Shown in pieces: positions 1-6,010 of a stretch of 6,385 nucleotides of DNA. Every line of letters begins with the position of its first letter. The first letter of the stretch is position 1. Position numbers and translations under genes: made by a program. The notes under the pieces are model-generated. The model made no database searches. It saw nothing but the letters and a program-made list of their open reading frames with translations, and had not been told where the DNA came from. Source of the DNA: Deltaproteobacteria bacterium (GTDB lineage Bacteria > Myxococcota_A > UBA9042 > DTJE01); contig JADHTP010000187.1 of assembly GCA_016784945.1 (NCBI GenBank), forward strand, positions 1 through 6,385, read 5' to 3'.

Positions 1-46
1 CGTAAAGCGTTTCGCCGAGAATTTCGAGCAGATCCACGAAGGCCAT
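1..46 (-). CDS. Possible start of a gene running off the left edge (partial)
   Basis: An ATG at 46-44 on the minus strand opens a frame that stays open to the window edge and reads MAFVDLLEILGETLY. The peptide has a plausible amphipathic start, and an in-frame stop lies upstream. A weak purine-rich ACAGG sits about five bases before the ATG. It lies on the same strand as every other gene here, downstream of the GyrI-like protein. Only 15 codons are visible, so no family can be named. The opposite strand is also open across the same bases, so this could be chance. Confidence 0.25.
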   Translation of the reverse strand, partial: MAFVDLLEILGETLY

Positions 47-176
47 GCCGACCTGTCGAGATGCTCCGGGCTTTCTTCAGCAAGCATGGTTTTCATTCGG
101 AGCATACCAGTCCCGAATTCCCGTTACCGCCAATCAGAGATGAGTAGCAGCGCCGCGGGATCGACCGGTCCTTGCT

Positions 177-1145
177 TCACATGGCGGGGTGTTCGGGTTC
201 CCCTCGATCCGCCCCCGTACACGATTCTCCGGGCCCGACGTGTATGGGGAAGATTATCTGATATCGGAAATCGGGCTCCATGTACGGCACTATCCCCTCG
301 TCTGTCCACCTGAACCACATGGTCACTTCCTGTTTCTTTCCTTCGTCCCAGGCGAAATACCCGGCGTCGATGACTTCCTGCACGACATCGTCAGCCAGGC
401 GCCGGTCGTGCCTTCCCGAGAGGATATGGTCGCGAATATAGTGGTCCCGCATGGTGAAGTTCCGAACCCATGCCCTGGATGACGACGCTTTTTTCAGCAC
501 CAGGGGCGGTTTCAGCACGGTGCCCTCGGCCACGGGAATCCCGATCTCCCAGCGGAAGATCATCAAATCCAGGTCCACCGGCGTCACGAAGTACATGGCC
601 TGGGCCGCTGTAGGCACCTTCTGCTCCTGGAGCAGCAGCCTGGTCCGGTAGATGCCATGGTCGATGATCCAGTGGTCGATTTCCTCGGTCATCTCCAGTG
701 CCGCATAGGAGAAACCCTTCACCCATCTCGGATTGGTCGGTCCCGGATCAGGCTCGGCCAGCTTCGCCGTCGCGGCAAGCACATCCGCCAGTCGCTCGGC
801 ATCAAGTCCCCAATGGCCGTCCGGGACCTCGGGCAACTCCGACATCGGGTAGTAGTAGCGCGCCGGATCCAGCGTCCTTGGCTCCCCTTCCGTCCATCCC
901 GTCGTCAGTTCATCGACGTCCAACCTGGACAGATCCATCTCGTTCCATTTTTCTTCGAAACTGTCCACGTACGACCGAACCACGGTCTTTCCCGGAGCCG
1001 CGACGGGGTCGGGTTGCGGCACCGGGACGGCCTGAGTCACACGGTTTTCAGGTTCCGGCTTCGCGGTCCTTGCGGCCAGTGTGTGACAGCCCAGGTATCC
1101 TGCAGCCAGTATGGTCGCTGCAGCCAGAGGATGGGTCTTCATCAT
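177..1145 (-). CDS. Probable exported lipoprotein with GyrI-like C-terminal domain
   Basis: 322 residues, function unknown. The N-terminus (MMKTHPLAAATILAAGYLGC) looks like a short signal peptide ending in a possible lipidation cysteine at residue 20. The lipobox is atypical because Tyr occupies the -3 position. A Pro/Ala-rich linker (about 29-52) follows, then a mixed acidic and aromatic region. Residues about 190-301 resemble the GyrI-like/AraC effector-binding fold: FRWEIGIPVAEG (197-208), a following PLVLKK strand (214-219), a helical stretch ending IDAGY (259-263), and a closing strand QIIFPI (296-301). In that family the fold binds small hydrophobic ligands or proteins, usually in cytoplasmic regulators; here it would be outside the cytoplasm. 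An in-frame TGA nine bases upstream limits the start to ATG 1145 or ATG 1142; a weak GGA lies nine bases before 1145. The domain call is by eye and moderate; the ORF itself is well supported. Confidence 0.75.
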   Translation of the reverse strand: MMKTHPLAAATILAAGYLGCHTLAARTAKPEPENRVTQAVPVPQPDPVAAPGKTVVRSYVDSFEEKWNEMDLSRLDVDELTTGWTEGEPRTLDPARYYYPMSELPEVPDGHWGLDAERLADVLAATAKLAEPDPGPTNPRWVKGFSYAALEMTEEIDHWIIDHGIYRTRLLLQEQKVPTAAQAMYFVTPVDLDLMIFRWEIGIPVAEGTVLKPPLVLKKASSSRAWVRNFTMRDHYIRDHILSGRHDRRLADDVVQEVIDAGYFAWDEGKKQEVTMWFRWTDEGIVPYMEPDFRYQIIFPIHVGPGESCTGADRGEPEHPAM

Positions 1146-1467
1146 GCTTTTTCATCCGTGGGTACGGGTCCGGCTCAAGAGTGCGTAAATCCCGAAATTT
1201 TGTCAAACCTCCCGGGTCCGAAACGGGCCCCGTCGGGACAGTCTGAAGCCCTGTTTCCCTGGCCGCCAGGTCGCGTATGCCGGAAGAAAGCACGCAGGTG
1301 TCGATTGCGACCCTGTTTACGGACGAAGGATCGGCCAGAACCGACGTGTCGGGTTCCTTCTTTTCTGCCTTTGGCGGCGCCTTACCGGACTGGGCCGCCG
1401 TTGGGCCAGGGAGAGCCAGCATCGATATCACAAGGGGCATGAGGCTGACTTTTACGATGGTGTTCAT
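1048..1467 (-). CDS. Small exported protein of unknown function, C-terminus uncertain
   Basis: A 139-codon frame beginning at ATG 1467, chosen because GGAGG at 1479-1475 sits seven bases upstream, the clearest ribosome binding site in the window. An earlier in-frame ATG at 1491 lacks this. Residues 1-25 form a signal peptide (basic start, hydrophobic core, TAA-Q cleavage site), followed by a Lys/Pro/Glu-rich linker (28-40) and a stretch with VAIDTCVLSSGIRDLAARE (53-71). No family was recognised. The frame reads on without a stop 98 bases into the next gene, and the last third (from about residue 85) crosses an AT-richer stretch that looks intergenic, after which the peptide loses protein-like character. 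A frameshift, a decayed gene, or a real overlap would each explain this. The N-terminal half is likely coding; the given end is simply the first in-frame stop. Confidence 0.5.
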   Translation of the reverse strand: MNTIVKVSLMPLVISMLALPGPTAAQSGKAPPKAEKKEPDTSVLADPSSVNRVAIDTCVLSSGIRDLAARETGLQTVPTGPVSDPGGLTKFRDLRTLEPDPYPRMKKHDEDPSSGCSDHTGCRIPGLSHTGRKDREAGT

Positions 1468-1541
1468 GTCTGGTCCTCCGCTGATTTCCAACAGCGACCC
1501 GTCCGCATGGGGCGAGCCTGACAGTTTTGACGGAGACGGCC

Positions 1542-1592
1542 CCGGCCTATTCGAGGGATGGGCCGGTTGCCGGCCGATTGGCGATTGGCGAT
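1542..1592. repeat. Alternative hairpins plus heptanucleotide tandem repeat
   Basis: CCGGCC (1542-1547), GGCCGG (1561-1566) and CCGGCC (1570-1575) allow two mutually exclusive stems. One has a 3-base loop (1561-1575) and the other a 13-base loop (1542-1566). Directly beside them GATTGGC is repeated twice (1576-1589) plus a partial GAT. The block begins six bases past the ddl stop codon on the minus strand. It could act as a weak 3' end or RNA-stability structure for the ddl transcript, but no T-run follows, so it is not a standard intrinsic terminator. Confidence 0.4.
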
Positions 1593-1597
1593 AAACG

Positions 1598-2644
1598 CTA
1601 GGCCCTTCCCGACCTCTTCAGCGCCCGGCGGACCAGGGTGCCCACCAGTTCGCTGAAGGACAGGCCGGCGACCTGGGCGGCTTTCGGGAACAGGGAGGCA
1701 TTGGTCAGGCCGGGGATGGTGTTGGTTTCCAGGGTCCAGACCCCGGCGTCGTCCACCATGAAATCGGTCCGGGAGAAGCCCGACAGCATCAGGACACGGT
1801 GGGCGCCTACCGCCAGGCCGGACACCTGCGCCGCCAGATCATCGGGGATGTCCGCGGGACAGATCTCATCGGCCTGGGTAGCGCCGATCCCGTACTTGGA
1901 CGAGTAATCAAAGAACCCGCTGTCCTCCTGGGGGACAATCTCGATCACGGGCAGGGCCTCGGGGGCGCCGGTTTCGGGGTCCTCCAGGACCGGAACGGTG
2001 AGTTCCCGGCCGGGGTGGTAGGCCTCGCACAGGACATCGCCGTGTTTCACGGCGTCGTCCGCCACGTCATCCAGTTCGGACCGGTCGCAGGCAATGCCCA
2101 CGCCCACGCTGGAGCCCAGCCGGGTGGTCTTCACCACGCAGGGCAATCCTATTTCGCCCTCCACCCGGTCGAGGCTTCCGCCACGGTCCCGGACAAGGTC
2201 ATGGGCCGTCAGCAGGATTCCGTCGGGCGTGGGGATACCCGCGTCCCGGTAGACGGCCTTGCAGAGCCACTTGTCCATGGCCAGGGCAGACCCCGTCACG
2301 TCCGATCCCACGTGGGGAATGTGCATCAGGTCGCAAAGGGCCTGGATGCGGCCGTCCTCCCCGTAGGGCCCGTGCATGGCGATGAAGGCGCAGACCGGGT
2401 CCATGAACAGGATCTTGTAGATGGCCTCGCCGATACCGACCTGGTGCATGGTCCGCCCGGTATCGTCGGGAGACGGGAACCCGAAAAGGCCATCGCGGCT
2501 GATCACCACCGGTGATGGCTGGTACCCGGCAGCGGGGAGGTGCTCCACCACGGCGGCGCCGGACTGCATGGATATGTCATGCTCACCCGATTCCCCGCCC
2601 ATGAACACCAGGACCTGGGGTTTGGAACCCGTCGAATCCATCAT
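1598..2644 (-). CDS. ddl: D-alanine--D-alanine ligase
   Basis: 348 residues, within the usual Ddl range. A cytoplasmic ATP-grasp enzyme that joins two D-alanines using ATP; the dipeptide is then added to UDP-MurNAc-tripeptide by MurF for peptidoglycan synthesis. Family landmarks are all present: FMGGESGEHDIS (14-25) with the substrate-binding Glu21, HGPYGEDG (91-98), SALAMDK (119-125), the ATP-binding Lys172 and loop LGSSVGVG (176-183), the omega-loop FFDYSSKY (244-251) whose Tyr fits a D-Ala rather than D-lactate acceptor, and the C-terminal metal and substrate site SRTDFM (291-296), LETN (305-308), PGLT (311-314). The ATP-binding lysine is followed by TTR rather than the common Pro. GGGGGAAG at 2655-2648 is the ribosome binding site; either ATG 2644 or the adjacent ATG 2641 could be used. 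It begins 24 bases after hutI and is probably the last gene of that operon. Confidence 0.96.
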   Translation of the reverse strand: MMDSTGSKPQVLVFMGGESGEHDISMQSGAAVVEHLPAAGYQPSPVVISRDGLFGFPSPDDTGRTMHQVGIGEAIYKILFMDPVCAFIAMHGPYGEDGRIQALCDLMHIPHVGSDVTGSALAMDKWLCKAVYRDAGIPTPDGILLTAHDLVRDRGGSLDRVEGEIGLPCVVKTTRLGSSVGVGIACDRSELDDVADDAVKHGDVLCEAYHPGRELTVPVLEDPETGAPEALPVIEIVPQEDSGFFDYSSKYGIGATQADEICPADIPDDLAAQVSGLAVGAHRVLMLSGFSRTDFMVDDAGVWTLETNTIPGLTNASLFPKAAQVAGLSFSELVGTLVRRALKRSGRA

Positions 2645-2668
2645 GGTCTTCCCCCGCCTGAGAATCCG

Positions 2669-3955
2669 TCACGTCCCGGCCGGTAGCGAGATCTCCCCTT
2701 CTTCGGACCTCTGGACCACCACGACGCCCCGCTTCACCACCTTGGACACCTGGGAACCGCCATACTCGTAGAACGGTTCCCGGGGCTCGTTGGTATGGAA
2801 AACCACCAGGTCGCCCTGGTACCCGGGCGCCAGACGCCCCACCCGGTGACTGAGACCCAGGGCGGCGGCCGCGCTCGACGTGATGGCTGCCCAGGTCTCG
2901 CCGATGGTCATGCCCATGTAGGCCATGGCCAGCGTGCCCATCAGGGTCAGGTTCTGGGTCATGGACGTCCCGGGATTGAAATCCGTGGAAAGGGCTACGC
3001 GCATGCCGGCGTCCAGCAGGGGGCCCCCTTCGGGAAACCGCGTCTGGCCCAGGCTGATGCCGCATCCCGGCAGAAGGACGCCGACTACCCCCTTCCGGGC
3101 CATGGCGTCCAGGTCGTTTTTCGAGGCGAAGTCCAGGTGGGCCGCAGACACGGCCCCAATCTCGGCCGCCAGCTGGGAACCGCCGGAACGGGACAGCTGG
3201 TCCGCGTGGACCTTGGGAATGAGGCCCGCTTCCAGGCCGGCACGAAGGACCTTTCCCGCTTCCTTCCGGCTGAAGGCCACGGTTTCGCAGAAACAGTCAC
3301 AGAACCGGGCCAGGTCCGCTTCCACCACGGCCGGGATCCACTCCTTCACGATGGCGTCCACGTGACGTTCACGGTCGTCACGGGCCTCGGGAGGGACGGC
3401 ATGGGCACCCAGGAAGGTGGGAACGATGTCCGACGGCGTGGCGCGATCCAGGTCACGGACCACCTCGAGAATGCGAAGTTCAGCTTCCAGGTTCAACCCG
3501 TAGCCCGACATGACCTCCAGCGTTGTGATGCCCTGGCGAAGGGCCATCCAGACCCTGGGGAGGGCGCTGGTGAACAGTTCGTCCCGAGACGCGGCCCGGG
3601 TGGACTCCACGGTCCGGATGATGCCCCCGCCCCGTCGCGTAATTTCTTCGTAGGACAACCCGGCGCCCCGGGCCTCGAATTCGTCGGCTCGGGAACCGGC
3701 GAACACCAGGTGTGTGTGGCAGTCCACCAGTCCCGGTGTCACCAGCCCCTGGCCCGCGTCCAGGATGGGCATGCCCCGGACGGCCTCCCTGTCCACGTCG
3801 CTTTCGGGACCGGCGAACAGGACCTCTCCGTCACGGATCACAACGGCGGCGTCCTGGGTCCCGGTCCCGTCGCTCCCCTCCCCCGGCTCCATGGTGAGGA
3901 GGCGTCCGATCCGCCGGACGAACAGCGAGGAACCCGGTTTGTCCGTTTTCTTCAT
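2669..3955 (-). CDS. hutI: Imidazolonepropionase
   Basis: 428 residues, close to the usual HutI length. This amidohydrolase-superfamily enzyme hydrolyses 4-imidazolone-5-propionate to N-formimino-L-glutamate, the third step of histidine degradation, in the cytoplasm. The metal ligands are in place: CHTH (His80, His82), HADQ (His250) and STDFNPG (Asp325). Expected substrate-contact residues are also present: Arg89 in FAGSRA, Tyr102, Tyr152 in SGYGL and His185 in GAHAVP. GGGII (110-114), the SAAHL motif (270-274) and the C-terminal GDLVVF strand (381-386) complete the fold. Two family positions differ: the usual IKSGYG reads VMSGYG (Met149), and SADHL reads SAAHL (Ala272). ATG 3955 lies five bases after the stop of the HEAT gene; GTG codons just upstream, one overlapping that stop, are alternative starts. 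No clear Shine-Dalgarno is visible, so translation is probably coupled to the gene before it. No hutH, hutU or hutG is in the window. Confidence 0.95.
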   Translation of the reverse strand: MKKTDKPGSSLFVRRIGRLLTMEPGEGSDGTGTQDAAVVIRDGEVLFAGPESDVDREAVRGMPILDAGQGLVTPGLVDCHTHLVFAGSRADEFEARGAGLSYEEITRRGGGIIRTVESTRAASRDELFTSALPRVWMALRQGITTLEVMSGYGLNLEAELRILEVVRDLDRATPSDIVPTFLGAHAVPPEARDDRERHVDAIVKEWIPAVVEADLARFCDCFCETVAFSRKEAGKVLRAGLEAGLIPKVHADQLSRSGGSQLAAEIGAVSAAHLDFASKNDLDAMARKGVVGVLLPGCGISLGQTRFPEGGPLLDAGMRVALSTDFNPGTSMTQNLTLMGTLAMAYMGMTIGETWAAITSSAAAALGLSHRVGRLAPGYQGDLVVFHTNEPREPFYEYGGSQVSKVVKRGVVVVQRSEEGEISLPAGT

Positions 3956-3960
3956 CACGA

Positions 3961-5268
3961 TCACCGCTGGTGGGCGGACACCTCGTCCAGGATCCCGTTC
4001 ATCCGTGAACGGACCTTGTCCGGCAATCCCCCTTCCTTGACGGCCCGTTCCAGGTGGGCCTTCAACCTGTCGTTCCCCAGGGCCACCGAGGCCATGGACC
4101 TGAGGACCGCCTCGGCCACGGTTCCTGCCTTGACCACGGGCTCCGGGGCACCGAACCAGGGCACTCTTTCGATCCTGGTGCATGGTAACAGAAAGACTTT
4201 GGACGAGGACAGCGCCATGAGGGCCGGGGTGAGCCCGCTGTCTCCGATCTCGGGGAACGAGCCCAGGTACGCGCACACGGCCTGGGCCCCCAGCCCCGGC
4301 AGGCGCTCGTTCAGCAGGTCCCTCGTGTCCAGGAACCCCCGGTCCCGCCCGGCCTCTTTCGGGTCCAGGCTCACCATGGACCGGGTCACCAGGCCCAGCG
4401 CCCACGCGGCATACGTTTCCACCCGGGTTTCCCGTGCCTTGAGAGCACGCCCCAGGGCGGGCAGCGTGTCCGGGTGCATGATGTCCACCAGGGCCTCCAC
4501 CGCAGCCACCTTGTCCGCGGGTGTGGATCGCCCGTCGTCGATCACGGTGCCCAGTATGGGGATGGCCGATCGGTCGCCGGTGCCGCCCACGGCGAATATC
4601 CAGGCCCGCCGCGCCATGCCCGTTTCCTCACGGACACGGATCGCGGGGTCACCGAGGAACGATTTGACCTCGACCAGCAGACCGTGTTCCCACCGGCCGT
4701 GGGAGTCGCCGTCCACCTCCAGGGTCTTGACCGCCACACGCATCCGGCGCGCCAGGTGGGCCAGTCCGGCCACGGCCCGGGCGCGCACCTCGTCATCCGG
4801 GTCGTCCATCAAGGCCGCCAGAGGCGCTACCAGGTCCCTCACGGGCTCCCTGGCCATCTCCGCCACCCGGCCCATGGCCCATATCCGGTCCTGACGGTCC
4901 TGTGACCTAAGGCCTGTGGCATAGGTGCCGATACGGGCATAGTGTCCAAACCAGAAATTTCCGGCGAGGGCGTTGGACCAGAACAGGTTGGCCAGTACGG
5001 AAAAGACCACCAGCGCGGACCGAAGGAGCACTGGTTTCGAAAATCCCGACGCCGCTCCAGGCAGGTCCGTTGCCCTGCCAGGCTGCATGACCAGCGACAC
5101 CTGGAACCAGCCCGCGGTCACCGCCAGCGCTGCCCAGGCAAAGATGATCAGGAAGTCCAGCGCCAGATTCCCAGACACGTCCCGGACCCACGGGAGGACA
5201 AAGGCCGACAGGGCCAGGAGACCCACGGTGGAGCCGGTCGCCAGGGCCACCTGCAGGGCACGCTTCAT
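3961..5268 (-). CDS. Membrane-anchored HEAT-repeat protein
   Basis: 435 residues. Three hydrophobic segments occupy about 6-28, 36-61 and 80-107. The loop between the second and third has Arg65, Lys78 and Arg83, which places it in the cytoplasm, so the long C-terminal domain should face the periplasm. That domain (about 125-432) is alpha-helical with HEAT-like repeats. The clearest are APLAALMDDPDDEVRARAVA (148-167), a unit around KSFLGDPAIRVRE (202-214), AIPILGTVIDD (235-245), and LPALGRALKARETRVETYAA (269-288). HEAT repeats are protein-binding scaffolds with no catalytic activity of their own, so partner binding is the likely role. The ATG overlaps the stop of the upstream DUF4332 gene by four bases (ATGA), indicating translational coupling; GGAAG lies about eight bases upstream. 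The combination of three membrane helices and periplasmic HEAT repeats is not one I can tie to a named family. Confidence 0.88.
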   Translation of the reverse strand: MKRALQVALATGSTVGLLALSAFVLPWVRDVSGNLALDFLIIFAWAALAVTAGWFQVSLVMQPGRATDLPGAASGFSKPVLLRSALVVFSVLANLFWSNALAGNFWFGHYARIGTYATGLRSQDRQDRIWAMGRVAEMAREPVRDLVAPLAALMDDPDDEVRARAVAGLAHLARRMRVAVKTLEVDGDSHGRWEHGLLVEVKSFLGDPAIRVREETGMARRAWIFAVGGTGDRSAIPILGTVIDDGRSTPADKVAAVEALVDIMHPDTLPALGRALKARETRVETYAAWALGLVTRSMVSLDPKEAGRDRGFLDTRDLLNERLPGLGAQAVCAYLGSFPEIGDSGLTPALMALSSSKVFLLPCTRIERVPWFGAPEPVVKAGTVAEAVLRSMASVALGNDRLKAHLERAVKEGGLPDKVRSRMNGILDEVSAHQR

Positions 5269-5741
5269 CGCCTTTTCTTCCGCTTGCGTACCAGATCCTT
5301 CGCCTGATCGATCCAGTTCCCCACCAGTTCCACGGCCGGCAGTTTACCCAAAACGGCCCGTTTCTTGTTCTCGCTGCGGATCCGCTCGGACAGTTTTTCA
5401 GGGTTCCTCACGGCCAGTTGGGCCAGCTTCCGGACACCGGCATATCGCAGTATCCGGACCACCTTCGGCCCGGCCCCCCGGATGTGGAGCATGTCACAGA
5501 AGTCCCGCCAATCCCGGGCCTGCCTCTGCTGGACCTTCATCTTCCGGGCAAACCGGACCAGGCGCTTGTTCGATCGGGTGGCGTTGTACAGGTCTTCCGT
5601 GGTCCTGATGCCCAGTTTCCCGAGGCGGGTCATTTCCGCCTCGGTCACAAGGTCGATGGAAGCCAGGTCGTAGTGACTGGCCGCGGCCTGCAGGGGCACA
5701 AGAAGCATCAGGGCCAGGACTGGCGGACACAATCTGTTCAT
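5265..5741 (-). CDS. Exported DUF4332 helix-hairpin-helix protein
   Basis: 158 residues. Residues 1-22 form a signal peptide (MNR, hydrophobic core, QAAAS near the predicted cleavage site). The remainder matches the DUF4332 pattern, a paired helix-hairpin-helix domain. The first hairpin is around LGKLGIRTTEDLYNA (40-54). WRDFCDMLHIRGAGPKVVRIL (78-98) holds the second, with the GxGPK turn. It is followed by YAGVRKLAQLAVRNPEKL (100-117) and the closing WIDQAK (143-148). The C-terminus is a basic tail, VRKRKKRR (151-158). Known DUF4332 proteins have no established general function; the fold resembles DNA-binding hairpins but also serves in protein contacts. An exported copy argues against a chromosomal DNA role. 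AGGTGA ends four bases before ATG 5741, a good ribosome binding site. It is the first gene of the four-gene block. Confidence 0.88.
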   Translation of the reverse strand: MNRLCPPVLALMLLVPLQAAASHYDLASIDLVTEAEMTRLGKLGIRTTEDLYNATRSNKRLVRFARKMKVQQRQARDWRDFCDMLHIRGAGPKVVRILRYAGVRKLAQLAVRNPEKLSERIRSENKKRAVLGKLPAVELVGNWIDQAKDLVRKRKKRR

Positions 5742-6010
5742 GGTTCACCTGTCAAGCGTGATGGATGAATGGGCAAGATCGGGCAGGAGTCTGTGGTGCA
5801 TCGGGTTCGTCACGAGGTTTCGGACGCGCCCGGAGGACAAGAAGCGGGGCCCCGAAACGCCGTAGGCGTGGTCCTGTCCCACGTCGAGAACGTTTTGGGG
5901 GAAGAGACGAAGTCCCACGGGATGCAGCCGAGACCGCAGTAGAACATCAATGGACGACAGGCTCCTGCGTAGCCCACGACTTGCGATCGGAGTCGGTCGT
6001 TCCATTGTGA
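5742..6010. other. Intergenic leader region with inverted repeats
   Basis: This gap separates the beta-barrel gene from the DUF4332 operon and should hold the operon promoter, though no convincing -35/-10 pair was found. Inverted repeats are visible: CGACT/AGTCG (5977-5981 with 5991-5995), 16 bases past the beta-barrel stop; and a nested set with ACGCC/GGCGT (5857-5861 with 5865-5869), the 10-bp palindrome CGGGGCCCCG (5845-5854), and outer arms AGGAC/GTCCT (5834-5838 with 5871-5875). No stem is followed by a T-run on either strand. GTCCCACG occurs twice (5876-5883, 5912-5919). An 86-codon minus-strand frame (6005-5745) almost fills the gap but looks non-coding. Confidence 0.5.

Noticed and set aside
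1..95. Plus-strand frame reading VKRFAENFEQIHEGH near the left edge
   Set aside because: It has some protein-like character, but the frame continues antisense into the GyrI-like gene with no clear end signal, and all other genes are on the minus strand.
657..1442. A 261-codon plus-strand frame
   Set aside because: It is antisense to two better supported minus-strand genes with signal peptides, and its peptide is Arg/Pro-rich without recognisable features.
1526..1552. Plus-strand TTGACG with a TATTCG-like -10
   Set aside because: Spacing is about 15 bases, the -10 is poor, and no plus-strand gene follows.
3956..4405. A 150-codon upstream extension of the hutI frame
   Set aside because: It lies entirely inside the HEAT gene in another frame and has low-complexity Gly/Arg/Pro content; family length fits the start at 3955.
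2795..4894. A 699-codon plus-strand open frame opposite hutI and the HEAT gene
   Set aside because: Long antisense frames are common opposite GC-rich genes. Its peptide is rich in Gly, Arg, His and Pro with no domain, while both minus-strand genes are clearly coding.
5747..5752. TTGACA on the minus strand just before the DUF4332 gene
   Set aside because: It is only about five bases from the start codon, leaving no room for a -10 element upstream of the gene.
5977..5995. Possible terminator of the beta-barrel gene
   Set aside because: The stem is only five pairs with a nine-base loop, and no T-run follows on the minus strand.
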